Positions 36,395-45,419 of a stretch of DNA of 55,644 nucleotides are shown here, in pieces (within the stretch, counting starts at the first letter, position 1; each line of letters starts with the position of its first letter). Position numbers and translations under genes: made by a program. This stretch comes from an uncultured OM182 clade bacterium (GTDB lineage: Bacteria; Pseudomonadota; Gammaproteobacteria; Pseudomonadales; Azotimanducaceae): assembly GCA_905182025.1 (NCBI GenBank), contig CAJJAA010000041.1, positions 1-55,644 on the forward strand, in the 5' to 3' direction. The notes under the pieces were generated by a model. The model saw only the letters and a program-made list of their open reading frames with translations, had not been told where the DNA came from and searched no databases.

Positions 36395-37573
36395 ATGCAA
36401 TTGGAATTGAACCAGGCAGACTTGGCATTTAGGTCAGCAGTGCGAGAATTTTTAAAAGAAAATCTAAAGCCGCAGATCGCTCGAAAAGTTAAATTGGGCT
36501 ACCCCATTGATAAGGCTGAACAAGATCAATGGACACGCAGTCTTAATCGTCAAGGCTGGGCTGCGCCGAATTGGCCGGTTGAGATGGGTGGCACAGGCTG
36601 GACGATGGTGCGTAGGCAATTGTTCGACAATGAAATGCGCGGTGCACATGCGCCTGAGTTACAGGGTTTCGGTTTCGGCATGGTCGGACCCGCCATCATC
36701 AAATATGGCACCGAGGCGCAGCAGCAACATTACCTTCCTAAAATACTCAATGCAGATATTTCCTGGTGTCAAGGCTACAGTGAACCACAAGCCGGTTCGG
36801 ATCTTGCGTCTGTTCGAACGCAGGCGATTTCGGATGGTGATGACTACATCGTAACCGGGTCCAAAATTTGGACCTCCGCAGCAGAACATGCAGATCATAT
36901 CTTTGCATTAGTAAGGAGTGATCCTAGCGCCAAGCCGCAACTGGGCATTAGTTTTCTTCTCATTGATATGGACGACCCAGGCGTCACCGTTAAGCCGTTG
37001 ATTGCCTTCAACGGTAAGCGTCTATGGAATCAAGTGTTCTTCGACGAGGTACGCGTACCGAAAGCCAACCGACTGGGTGAAGAGCATAGGGGATGGGCCG
37101 TCGCGAAAAATTTGTTAGGTAACGAACGGCTGCTCGTATCTCGGGTTGCCGAGAATCGCCGGTTGCTGGGTAAGATCATTGATATAGCCAAACGTGAACG
37201 TGATCGAGACATTCCTCTGGATGCTGACTTTTTCACTAAGCTTGACGCGTTAGAGATCAGGTTAGAGGCACTGAGTGCCACAGCGTTACGACTACTTTCT
37301 GCCTTTGATAGCGGTGGTGTTGTCGGTGCTGAACCCTCGATGTTGAAGCTTAAAGGTAGTCAATTGGTTCAAGACATGGACCGTTGTCTGTTCGATGCTA
37401 TTGGATACTACGGCATACCGGTCGATTCAGTTATGCGCAATGCTGATCCGATTGGTGAGGATTATGAAGATATGATCGCAAGTGGGTTGTTCCACCATCG
37501 CGGTTATACCATCGCCGGTGGTTCCAGTGAAATTCAACACAACATCATTGCGAAAGCGGTTCTGGGCTTGTAA
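36395..37573 (+). CDS. Acyl-CoA dehydrogenase
   Basis: This is a FAD-dependent acyl-CoA dehydrogenase of 392 residues. The N-terminal helical part is MQLELNQADLAFRSAVREFL. The FAD/substrate region reads WCQGYSEPQAGSDLASVRTQ, followed by VTGSKIWTSAAEHADHIF. The C-terminal IAGGSSEIQHNIIAKAVLGL is the classic signature end. Such proteins are found in heterotetrameric or lipid/steroid-degrading enzymes. It stands alone here, in an otherwise non-lipid context. Its sequence resembles the 52905 paralogue closely in the same motifs. Confidence 0.93.
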   Translation: MQLELNQADLAFRSAVREFLKENLKPQIARKVKLGYPIDKAEQDQWTRSLNRQGWAAPNWPVEMGGTGWTMVRRQLFDNEMRGAHAPELQGFGFGMVGPAIIKYGTEAQQQHYLPKILNADISWCQGYSEPQAGSDLASVRTQAISDGDDYIVTGSKIWTSAAEHADHIFALVRSDPSAKPQLGISFLLIDMDDPGVTVKPLIAFNGKRLWNQVFFDEVRVPKANRLGEEHRGWAVAKNLLGNERLLVSRVAENRRLLGKIIDIAKRERDRDIPLDADFFTKLDALEIRLEALSATALRLLSAFDSGGVVGAEPSMLKLKGSQLVQDMDRCLFDAIGYYGIPVDSVMRNADPIGEDYEDMIASGLFHHRGYTIAGGSSEIQHNIIAKAVLGL

Positions 37574-37586
37574 GACGGCAGGTCTA

Positions 37587-39203
37587 TTAGTAACCCAAGA
37601 TGGCGGTAAAGGTGATGCCATACGACGATTTAGGGCTTTGTTGGACGTTCCTCAGATCCGTTGAAGTTGTATCGATGGTGATGTTTCCACTATCCATATT
37701 ATGGCTCCAAACGAGTAGGTTATAGCGACTACTTGGCGAACGAATACCGACCTGACTGCTAACGACGGTCATCATGCTCGGTGTATTGGCTGGGTTGAAG
37801 CTGGACTCATTTGTTGTTTGTCCGACATGGGTAAGGTTTAGGTTAACCAGATACTGCCATTTTGTGCCCGGCAGGGTGTCTTCGACAAAAAACGACGCTG
37901 AACCGTGCCACAGAGGTGATAACTGTTGCTCAAGTCGGTTAGCTGTGTTGCCTGCTGCATATATCGGATCTGTGTAGCTGATGCCAAGTGAAAGCGCAAT
38001 GGTGTCAGTCATTGCATAAAGCCCTTCGACTTCAAAGCCCTGTGTGTTTGTCAGGCTATCGTTCCAAAAATACACATTCTCTGTGCCACTCGTTGATAAT
38101 TGAGCTGTGTCGTGAGGGTTGCTGTCATCGGTGTCTGAATAATACAGCGCCGTGTTAATAGACAAGGTGTTGTCCATGAATGCGTTGCGCAGACCCAGCC
38201 GATAGTTGGTCGATGGGAGCACTTCGAGTGGCGCAGCCGATAGTGCATTTGTAAATTTGAAGCCAGCATTTTCACCTTTTGAGATATTAATGTAGGACGC
38301 TAAATTTTGCTTTAGCTGGTAGGCCAGCTGAACTGACCCAGTGAAAGTCTGACGGTTAGCTTCACAAGAATCGAATTGGCAATTGCGTTCAACAGAATTT
38401 TCACGGTGATCAAATCGGGCGAATTGAATTCCGATCGTCAATTCAACAGCACCTGTTGACCAACTACTTTGTCCTTCGCCTGCCCAATAGCGAGTTTGCT
38501 GCACCTTGTCGCTTAGCGGGGAAGGCGCCGAATGGTATTGATCAAGCCGAGAGCTTAGGTGCCAATTGAAATTGCGGCCTTTGCCTGCCGCAGCAACCTG
38601 TTGGTGCATCTGATTAAAATTTACGGGTACACCGTCATGCGTTAATAGGGCCAAGTGAGCGCTGCTGGGAATCAGTTTAGCGCTATTGTTCGGCTGTGCT
38701 CCTGCAGAGAAGGCAGATGGGTTCAAAGACGTTGTGTTAGTTTTGGCTTTTCGCTCATCTGCGGAAAATCCAGATGGTTTAGATGAAGAGCAGCAAATGC
38801 CGAGTGACGGAGAGTAGCTGACACGAACAGACGCGGTAAGCGTCGGCGTTGAAATGAATTGACGTTGCTGCCTGTAGGCACTTGCCGTATGTTGCGGTTG
38901 AAGGGAAAGGTCGGAATAGCCGTTTGACTGAAACAGACTAGGTTGTTGCCAAGGTCGATCAAACCAAAAGACAGGCGTATCAAAATCTTTTGAATAAGAC
39001 TTAGCAATAGATTCGCTTGTGATGCCAAGTTGAGTGAAGGGTGAGCTGGTCGTTAAGACAGGTTGAGGCACAGATGCTGGGCGAGCGTCGACATCAGTGG
39101 CATTTAAAGGACTTGCATGACTTGGCAAGCTCGATAAAAGTGACAGGAATGTTACTGCCATCGTCAGTAATCTCATACAATACCCCCAAGAGCGCTGTTT
39201 CAC
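37587..39203 (-). CDS. Outer-membrane beta-barrel resembling a TonB receptor without plug domain
   Basis: This is a secreted protein of 538 residues with a clear signal peptide (about 1-30, ending LSSLPSHA). The C-terminal 300 residues look like TonB-dependent receptor barrel strands: NYRLGLRNAFMDNTLSINTA, NTQGFEVEGLYAMTDTIALS and SYTDPIYAAGNTANRLEQQL. The chain ends in an aromatic residue (TFTAILGY), as expected for barrels. The N-terminal 220 residues lack plug motifs (no TonB box, no RGxxxNRxLVLIDG-like block). It could be a truncated receptor or a distinct barrel. It is convergent with the acyl-CoA dehydrogenase, with 13 bases between stops. Confidence 0.75.
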   Translation of the reverse strand: MKQRSWGYCMRLLTMAVTFLSLLSSLPSHASPLNATDVDARPASVPQPVLTTSSPFTQLGITSESIAKSYSKDFDTPVFWFDRPWQQPSLFQSNGYSDLSLQPQHTASAYRQQRQFISTPTLTASVRVSYSPSLGICCSSSKPSGFSADERKAKTNTTSLNPSAFSAGAQPNNSAKLIPSSAHLALLTHDGVPVNFNQMHQQVAAAGKGRNFNWHLSSRLDQYHSAPSPLSDKVQQTRYWAGEGQSSWSTGAVELTIGIQFARFDHRENSVERNCQFDSCEANRQTFTGSVQLAYQLKQNLASYINISKGENAGFKFTNALSAAPLEVLPSTNYRLGLRNAFMDNTLSINTALYYSDTDDSNPHDTAQLSTSGTENVYFWNDSLTNTQGFEVEGLYAMTDTIALSLGISYTDPIYAAGNTANRLEQQLSPLWHGSASFFVEDTLPGTKWQYLVNLNLTHVGQTTNESSFNPANTPSMMTVVSSQVGIRSPSSRYNLLVWSHNMDSGNITIDTTSTDLRNVQQSPKSSYGITFTAILGY

Positions 39204-39340
39204 TCTTCCTCTGAGTGTATGCTCCGACTTTCATGGATTCAAGCCGTGATTACTCCGAGTCATCTTCAATCAATCAGACGGTCGAGGTTATACATCTAAC
39301 TAATTGACTGTGGCGAGTACTATTAACGTGTTTGATTAAG

Positions 39341-39356
39341 CTAAGATTCATCTTAG
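39341..39356. promoter_or_regulatory. Perfect 7+7 palindrome, candidate operator
   Basis: CTAAGAT and ATCTTAG face each other across two bases (TC). It lies in the 277-base divergent gap between the plug-less barrel and a MATE gene, so it could control either or both. No known operator matches it in my memory. Confidence 0.4.
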
Positions 39357-39480
39357 GTTGTGATTGCGTGAATAGGGTGCATCCCGTCGACAAATGCAAT
39401 AAAGCATCCTGGGCTTGTCCTAGGGCGATAAGAATACCCAATCACAAGACCAGATGGTCGAAGATTTAATAGAAGTATAG

Positions 39481-40854
39481 ATGACAAACTCAATGAATAG
39501 AGAACGATCAGAATTTTCCCAACTAGTATCCCTGGCTTTGCCAATTATGGCGGCACAACTGGCTCAAATGGGCATGGGCGTTGTTGATAATGTGATGGCG
39601 GGGCGCTTTAGCGCTGTCGATTTGGCGGGCGTCGCTCTGGGCGGTGCCTTCATGTGGCCTGCGATGATTATGATGATGGGTTTCCTGCAGGCTGTGACAC
39701 CGACAATTGCACAGATGCATGGGTCGGGCCGGCAGCAGGAAATAGGAGAGGTCGTGCGACAAGCATTATGGATGGCACTCATTGCGTCTGTGCTGATCGT
39801 TGTATTGCTGATGAACTCCCGCGTCTTTTATGAGTGGATGGGGGTTGATGCAGCCGCCATCGAAATATCTGTGGCTTACTTGCAGGCAGCAGCTTGGGGT
39901 ATTCCCGGGTTGATGGGTTACTTTGTACTTCGATACTTTGCCGAGGCCTTGGGTTTTACTCGGCCAGCGATGTTTATCGCCCTATTCGCTTTGGCGCTGA
40001 AAATACCACTGAACTACATTTTTATGTATGGCATGTTTGGTTTGCCGGAGCGCGGTGGTGTGGGTTGTGGATATGCCACAGCGATCGTGATGTGGCTTGA
40101 ATTTGTCTTAATTACCGTGGTCGTATTGTCCGCACGTTTTCGACACATTGGCTGGCAGGCAAAATTCTCCAAACCGAACCTTGCGCGTATGTCGCGACTA
40201 CTACGTATTGGTTTACCAATCGGCGCTACCATGTTTTTTGAAATGGGGTTGTTTACTTCGGTCACATTGATGGCGGGACGTCTCGGCGCGGATGTGGTTG
40301 CCTCCCATACGATCGCAATGAATGTGGGTGGCATTACTTTTATGTTTCCTTTGGCGATTGGCATTGCTGCATCAATTCGTATTGGCTTCAACGTTGGCGC
40401 CGATAAGTTGGATGCCGCGAGAACAGTCGCAAAAATAGCGATGTTAGCCACGGTCATCATTGGTGTGATTAGCATCGGTGCGGTAGTTGCTCTGCGATAT
40501 AGCATCGCCGCCATTTATACTAATGATCCGGGCGTGCTTGAGCTCGCAGCGACTCTGATGTTATTCGTCGCTGTCTTTCAATTGTTTGATAACTGCCAAG
40601 CAACAGCCATAGGCGCGCTACGAGGATACAAAGATACCCGTGTACCTATGTTGATTACGTTACTGGGTTACTGGATGTTTGGTTTTCCCTTAGCTGCGGC
40701 ATTAGGTTTTGGTTGGTTTGGCGATGCCCTTGGTGTTTACGGGTTCTGGTTGGCGCTTATTCTCGCACTTGTGGTCGTGTCCATATTTGCCTTATCAAGA
40801 TTATATTGGCTAAGCAAAAACGAAGCAGTCATTCGGCAGTTATCGGCACGTTAA
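39481..40854 (+). CDS. MATE family efflux transporter (NorM-like)
   Basis: This is a twelve-helix exporter of 457 residues. The first helix region reads ALPIMAAQLAQMGMGVVDNVMAGRFSAVDLAGVALG, matching NorM proteins, which export cationic drugs using Na+ or H+. The second half contains RIGLPIGATMFFEMGLF and DNCQATAIGALRGYKDTRVPM, the conserved C-terminal helix 10 region. It is divergent from the barrel gene. It is the second of three MATE genes in the window. Confidence 0.9.
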   Translation: MTNSMNRERSEFSQLVSLALPIMAAQLAQMGMGVVDNVMAGRFSAVDLAGVALGGAFMWPAMIMMMGFLQAVTPTIAQMHGSGRQQEIGEVVRQALWMALIASVLIVVLLMNSRVFYEWMGVDAAAIEISVAYLQAAAWGIPGLMGYFVLRYFAEALGFTRPAMFIALFALALKIPLNYIFMYGMFGLPERGGVGCGYATAIVMWLEFVLITVVVLSARFRHIGWQAKFSKPNLARMSRLLRIGLPIGATMFFEMGLFTSVTLMAGRLGADVVASHTIAMNVGGITFMFPLAIGIAASIRIGFNVGADKLDAARTVAKIAMLATVIIGVISIGAVVALRYSIAAIYTNDPGVLELAATLMLFVAVFQLFDNCQATAIGALRGYKDTRVPMLITLLGYWMFGFPLAAALGFGWFGDALGVYGFWLALILALVVVSIFALSRLYWLSKNEAVIRQLSAR

Positions 40855-40934
40855 GATCTAAGTTCTTCACGCCTGGTAAAGGCAACGGATGCCAATCTTG
40901 AACCCTTGCACCGGACCCTGACAGCAATGTTGCA

Positions 40935-41300
40935 CTAGTTGATAGTGACGCTTGCGCCTTGACGATTAAGGGAGGCCGAAACATCGTTTATTTGTGCTGA
41001 AAGTTGATAGCCGGCGAGGTTTTTTTTGTAGCCAATCAGCCATGTTGGCGTGGAAGCCGGCAGCGTTTCTGGGTATCGACCCGTGTGTTCAAAATCGGCT
41101 TGAAGCTTTTCGTCTGTATGTTCTAAGAGCTCAACAATATCCGATTTTACTGCATCGTCAGGAAGACCGAAAATCCAGCGTGATAGCTCGTCCATCTGAA
41201 TAAAAACACTGATCGTAACAACGGTGAGTAATAGGCTTTTGGTGTTGAGTTTGCTTGCTGGTCTGCTTTTCTTGTTTGATTTCTGGTGGTTGCGGTCCAA
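40935..41300 (-). CDS. Small exported or membrane-anchored protein, unknown
   Basis: This is a 121-residue protein with a basic N-terminus (NHQKSNKKSRPASKL), a single hydrophobic segment (about 22-35), and an outside part including YPETLPASTPTWLIGYKKN. The layout resembles a periplasmic anchored protein. I do not recognise the family. The start is a TTG (41300) with a weak ribosome site. It is convergent with the MATE gene. An overlapping frame on the other strand is less likely. Confidence 0.55.
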   Translation of the reverse strand: MDRNHQKSNKKSRPASKLNTKSLLLTVVTISVFIQMDELSRWIFGLPDDAVKSDIVELLEHTDEKLQADFEHTGRYPETLPASTPTWLIGYKKNLAGYQLSAQINDVSASLNRQGASVTIN

Positions 41301-41524
41301 CGTATCTATCTCAGAGGCGGCTGTTCTGATTGACGCTGGAGTGGTTTGTTCGCGCTTGGCATTATTTAGGTCTTCCCCTGACGAGGTGTTGGCGCGGTCC
41401 TTGTAATTAGGTATCTACCCGTGTGCAAACAACGGTAGGCCGTGCGTTTGTCCCATCAATGTTTATAAAGTCTCAGCTTCTCATGCGTCGTCCAAGCTTT
41501 TATTCGATTGCACAGAGTTAGTTT

Positions 41525-42484
41525 TTAGTTTCGAACCCTATAGTCACTAATTTGGTTTTCTTTGCCAAGATCAGCATAGTCGCCGCTGGCTCGAGCCGCT
41601 CTAAACTCGCCCCAATGGACAGGTCGATATTGAGCACCGTTTTTAACGAGAGGTTTACAGACGGTATGATACACCGGGTTATAAAAAAACGCGGCACTGC
41701 AACGCGCGGAGGAATCATTGGTAAGCACTCTGTGGGGTGGTGCCTTGAATCGATCATTCGACCAAACTTGGATCATGTCACCGATATTGATGATAAGTGC
41801 ATCTTTTTCCGGTTCAACTGTCGTCCATTCGCCTTCGCGCAAGACTTGAAGACTTGCGATGTCATCTTGCGCCAATATGGTTAAGGCGCCAGCATCGGTA
41901 TGTTCACTAATCCCAAGCGGACTGCTTGCCTCGTCTGAGTCGTCTTTTTGATTGTCTAATGTTGTTGAGTTAGGCAATTGCGGGTAGAAGTTAAGTCTCA
42001 GAAAGCTACTATTGTGTCCCTCAAAATGTGGTGTGAGATAGTCACTGTCGCTGACTAATACTTCTGAGAAGCACCGAAGCAGGCGCTGGCTGATAGTTTC
42101 ACAAGATTGATACCAGTTGCTCATAACCGGTTTGAAATCCGGCGTTTGAGGCGGCCAAATAGCATGATCGTCAGCTTCATGCAGATTGAAATCAAAAATT
42201 TCTTTCCAATCTCTGCGGTTCTTAGTCAGTTCTTGATCGTAGAACCCCCAGGGCTGATGCTGCTGCTTTTCAAGTGATTTTTTTGCTTCTGCAGGCAGGT
42301 CAAAGAAGTCGATCATCCGTGGCAATATGGCTTGGCTGAAACGATCCGCCAAGCCATGATTAACTATTTTAAAAAATCCCCATTGTTCGCACGCGACAGC
42401 CATGGTTTTCAGCAATTGCTGGTTCTTTGCAGGATCTGTTAGCTCAACAAAATCGAATGTGGGTATTGGTTTCAGTGACGTCAT
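41525..42484 (-). CDS. Isopenicillin-N-synthase-like 2-oxoglutarate/Fe(II) oxygenase
   Basis: This is a 319-residue oxygenase of the IPNS/2OG-Fe(II) type. The metal His-x-Asp motif lies in SEHTDAGALTIL and the distal His is in PHRVLTN. An Arg-containing element (SSARCSAAFFYNP) follows and could bind the cosubstrate. The N-terminal IPTFDFVELTDP is the usual DIOX_N start. The substrate is unknown. It starts nine bases after the stop of the fxsA-like gene, so the two are probably one operon. Confidence 0.87.
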   Translation of the reverse strand: MTSLKPIPTFDFVELTDPAKNQQLLKTMAVACEQWGFFKIVNHGLADRFSQAILPRMIDFFDLPAEAKKSLEKQQHQPWGFYDQELTKNRRDWKEIFDFNLHEADDHAIWPPQTPDFKPVMSNWYQSCETISQRLLRCFSEVLVSDSDYLTPHFEGHNSSFLRLNFYPQLPNSTTLDNQKDDSDEASSPLGISEHTDAGALTILAQDDIASLQVLREGEWTTVEPEKDALIINIGDMIQVWSNDRFKAPPHRVLTNDSSARCSAAFFYNPVYHTVCKPLVKNGAQYRPVHWGEFRAARASGDYADLGKENQISDYRVRN

Positions 42485-42493
42485 CTCAATTAT

Positions 42494-42997
42494 TCAATCG
42501 GATGAATCGTCGTTGGGGTTATCGATTTTCTTTTTGTTGTTTTTTTCATCGAAGGAGGCTTGTAGTTCGAATTCACCGTCAATGACACTATCAGGTTGAC
42601 CAAAATTTTCAGCGCCGAAAGACGCTGAACCAAATTGCATCGCGCCGAGTACGCCTCTGTGCATTAACCAGGTAGCAATCGGTCTTCTAAGAAACGGCAG
42701 CAAACAACAAAATCCAATGGCATCAGTCGCAAAGCCCGGTGTTAACAGTAATGCACCACCAACCAGTAGCATGACGCCTTCAAGTAATTCTGTTCCCGGT
42801 ATCTGTCCGGTATTTAATTTTTCTTGGACTCGATTCAGTGTAGACAAGCCTTCGAGTCGTAATAACCAGATGCCGATGGTTGCTGTTAGTACAACCAGTG
42901 CAATAGTCGGTATGGCACCGATGAAGGAACCAACCTGAATCAGGATATACATTTCCAGTATCGGGATCGCAATGAAAAGCAATAGGGCAATGCGCAT
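42494..42997 (-). CDS. fxsA: FxsA family membrane protein
   Basis: This is a small inner-membrane protein with hydrophobic helices (MRIALLLFIAIPILEMYILI at the start). FxsA of E. coli affects exclusion of phage T7, but the molecular role is unclear. The Ile/Leu-rich start and the VGSFIGAIPTIALVVLTATIG and LLTPGFATDAIGFCCLLP segments match the family. I chose the ATG at 42997 (167 residues), where the family begins; the longer frame upstream would add an unlikely 54-residue extension. The C-terminus is charged (EKNNKKKIDNPNDDSSD). Confidence 0.87.
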   Translation of the reverse strand: MRIALLLFIAIPILEMYILIQVGSFIGAIPTIALVVLTATIGIWLLRLEGLSTLNRVQEKLNTGQIPGTELLEGVMLLVGGALLLTPGFATDAIGFCCLLPFLRRPIATWLMHRGVLGAMQFGSASFGAENFGQPDSVIDGEFELQASFDEKNNKKKIDNPNDDSSD

Positions 42998-43100
42998 AGG
43001 TGAAAGCTTAGGCTGATGTCGCCCCCATTGTAACCAACCGGTGGGCCAGTAACTATGATAGATTGGAACAAATTGTGTGAAATTAAGTTGTGCGCAAGCC

Positions 43101-43739
43101 ATGTTTATAGCCGGTGAAGTGGGTGATCTGGAAGCTGTCATTAGTGACGCTGGCGGCAAGCACGTGGCCGTTCTGAGCCACCCCCACCCTGCCTATGGCG
43201 GCTCTATGCATGATGGTGTGTTAAGCACCCTATCTGAAGCGCTTCACAGTTGCGGGGTCAGAACCATGCGCTACAATTTTCGTGGCGTTGGGCTCAGTCA
43301 AGGGCACTATAGTGGCACACAAGAATGGCAAGACGTGGTGTCAGTTGCATCCTATTGTTCGCGCCATGAGATGTTCATTGAGGCGGCTGATAGCTCAAGT
43401 TCTGGTCCGGCTATCTATCTGTGCGGTTATTCTTTTGGTGCAGGGATGACTTTTCAGGCGTTGGTTCGGCTCAGATCGCTTTATCCGCAATTAGCTGATC
43501 AAATTCGTGGCTGCTTGCTTATTGCGCCACCTTTGCAGATGTTACCCGCGCCAGTTGAGACGCTACCTTGTCGAACACGGGTGATTGTAGGGGCAAGAGA
43601 TCATGTTGTTGCTGCCGAAGACCTAGAGAATTATTTTGGATCCGATAACGTGACGGTTATTGAACACACTGATCATTTTTTTGTCGGCGCGCAGGAAAGT
43701 ATTTTTAAAAGTGTTGAGGAGTTAGTTAATGGATCTTAA
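43101..43739 (+). CDS. Alpha/beta hydrolase
   Basis: This is a 212-residue hydrolase. Its start at the ATG (43101) reads MFIAGEVGDLEAVI. The HPHPAYGGSMHD block near the start, RYNFRGVGLSQG, the nucleophile elbow GYSFGAG and the His in EHTDHFFVG fit the DLH/PGAP-like hydrolases that act on esters or peptides. The acid is in GARDHVV. An upstream GTG (43077) is possible. It overlaps the next gene (enoyl-CoA hydratase) by 11 bases, which suggests translational coupling. Confidence 0.82.
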   Translation: MFIAGEVGDLEAVISDAGGKHVAVLSHPHPAYGGSMHDGVLSTLSEALHSCGVRTMRYNFRGVGLSQGHYSGTQEWQDVVSVASYCSRHEMFIEAADSSSSGPAIYLCGYSFGAGMTFQALVRLRSLYPQLADQIRGCLLIAPPLQMLPAPVETLPCRTRVIVGARDHVVAAEDLENYFGSDNVTVIEHTDHFFVGAQESIFKSVEELVNGS

Positions 43740-44551
43740 AACGATTTTCGTTGAAATAGACGATGAAATCGCGGTCATTACGTTGAATCGACCTGAAAGA
43801 ATGAATGCTTGGACCGGGCGAATGCATACAGAGTACCGGTGGCTATTAGCGCAGTTAGAAGCAAACAGTGAAGTACGTGTCATTATCGTCACAGGAGCAG
43901 GGCGTGGATTCTGTGTCGGCGCGGATACCAAGGCTTTGCAAGGGCATGCTGAAAAAGGTGGCTATGACCCCGGTATACCTGAATCGATAGCAACGCCGGG
44001 CTACGGTGTGCGTTCAGAATTTGACGCGCCTTTTGCGTACCATTTTGGTTTGACGAAGCCTGTCATTGCTGCAATCAATGGTCCGGCCGCAGGTGTGGGA
44101 CTCGTGCTGGCCTGTTTTGCTGACATCCGGTTTGCTGTCCCCGGCGTAAAGTTTACAACGGCACATGGCAAGCTTAATTTGCCCGCAGAGTATGGCTTGT
44201 CATGGTTATTGCCTCGAATTATAGGTCTGGCAAGAGCAAATGATCTGCTATTCACAAGCCGTATTTTCATGTCAGGAAGAAGCCGAGCGACTTGGTCTCG
44301 TTAATCGCATCGTAGAAAATGACAGTTTATTGGACGAGGCGATTAGTTACGCCAAGATGATGAAAAATAGTGTTTCACCCGCATCATTGAGCACGACGAA
44401 GCGGCAGATTTATACAGATTTGCATAGAGACGTTGGTGCTTCGGTACGAGAAAGTGAATCTTTATTGAACGAAATGATGAAGCAAAAGGATTACACCGAA
44501 GCGGTGAGTGCCTTCACACAAAAGCGCAACCCTAACTGGACTGGAGAATAA
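43729..44551 (+). pseudogene. Enoyl-CoA hydratase/isomerase, interrupted by one frameshift
   Basis: This crotonase-fold protein is split into two frames. The first part reads to LLFTSRIFMSG; the second continues as EAERLGLVNRIVEND from about 44284. One extra base in the AGGAAGAAG run at about 44275-44283 would explain it; two missing bases would also work. The oxyanion regions GFCVGADTKAL and NGPAAGVGLVLACF are intact. The acidic residue in LPAEYGLSWLLP (Glu154) lies where PaaG has its catalytic Asp, while the usual hydratase Glu in the second oxyanion block is Val, so isomerase activity is as likely as hydratase. It is the second gene of the unit with the MoxR ATPase. Confidence 0.87.
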
Positions 44552-44568
44552 CCCTGAGTAACGCAACA

Positions 44569-45408
44569 ATGAACGAAGCTAACGGGGCGAAAGAGGTGCC
44601 GTATTACTTACCTTTGGCTGATGAAGTGGAAATATTCTCTTCAGCCTATGAGCAGCGTCTGCCTGTGTTGTTGAAAGGACCAACTGGGTGCGGAAAAACG
44701 CGCTTCGTTGAATATATGGCGCATAGACTTTTCCAAGGTGAAGAAAGTACGCCAGAACGTCGAGCGGTATCGGAACCACTGCAAACTGTCGCGTGTCACG
44801 AAGATCTAAGCGCAACCGATTTAGTCGGTCGATTCTTGCTGCAGGGCGATGAGACTGTTTGGCAGGACGGGCCATTGTCACGCTCAGTGAAAGAAGGCGC
44901 GATATGTTATTTGGATGAGATTGTTGAGGCCCGAAAAGATTCAACCGTACTCATACATAGTTTAACCGATCACCGACGCATTCTGCCGGTTGAAAAACAA
45001 GGCATCATTCTTGATGCGCATCCCAATTTTTTGCTTGTCATATCATATAACCCTGGCTACCAGAACGTCCTCAAGGACCTAAAGCCTAGTACTCGACAAC
45101 GGTTTATTGCGATTGATTTCGACTACCCTGGCGAAGAACAAGAAGCGAGTATTATTGCCCATGAAAGTGGCGTTTCCGATGAGCAAGCGCTCGATTTGGC
45201 ACGATTAGGCTCACGGGTTCGAAACCTAAAACATCACGGTTTCGATGAGGGTGTGAGTACGAGGTTATTGGTTTATGCAGGACAATTGATGTGCAAAGGC
45301 GTCGCGCCTCTGCGAGCAGCAGAAGTTGCTGTTTCAAAGGCCGTAACAGACGATGAAGAGGTTCAGCGAGCCATTAGCGAACTCGTCGCAACCATCTTTG
45401 TTGTTTAG
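44569..45408 (+). CDS. MoxR/CbbQ/NorQ-type AAA+ ATPase
   Basis: This is a 279-residue AAA+ ATPase. Walker A is GPTGCGKT (37-44), Walker B is [15 protein letters not shown], and the SYNPGYQN region with ARLGSRVR fits the CbbQ/NorQ clade. Such ATPases work with a VWA-domain partner to activate or assemble a metalloenzyme (CbbQO for Rubisco, NorQD for nitric-oxide reductase). The VWA partner follows 11 bases downstream. The ATG has no clear ribosome site; a CTG at 44554 lies 7 bases after GGAG and would add five residues. Confidence 0.93.
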   Translation: MNEANGAKEVPYYLPLADEVEIFSSAYEQRLPVLLKGPTGCGKTRFVEYMAHRLFQGEESTPERRAVSEPLQTVACHEDLSATDLVGRFLLQGDETVWQDGPLSRSVKEGAICYLDEIVEARKDSTVLIHSLTDHRRILPVEKQGIILDAHPNFLLVISYNPGYQNVLKDLKPSTRQRFIAIDFDYPGEEQEASIIAHESGVSDEQALDLARLGSRVRNLKHHGFDEGVSTRLLVYAGQLMCKGVAPLRAAEVAVSKAVTDDEEVQRAISELVATIFVV

Positions 45409-45419
45409 GCCGTAGGGCT

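Noticed and set aside
40014-40514. A 166-codon minus-strand frame inside the NorM-like gene
   Set aside because: Antisense shadow of a well-supported MATE gene.
41224-41406. A 60-codon plus-strand frame with hydrophobic start (MSNRLLVLSLLAGLL)
   Set aside because: It overlaps the 121-residue minus-strand gene, which has a more complete protein layout. The hydrophobic reading is the complement of a basic/hydrophobic segment.
44560-45408. Programmed frameshifting between the enoyl-CoA hydratase halves to regulate the MoxR operon
   Set aside because: No slippery sequence with a downstream stem was found, and the break sits next to an A/G-rich run, so an indel or sequence error is simpler.
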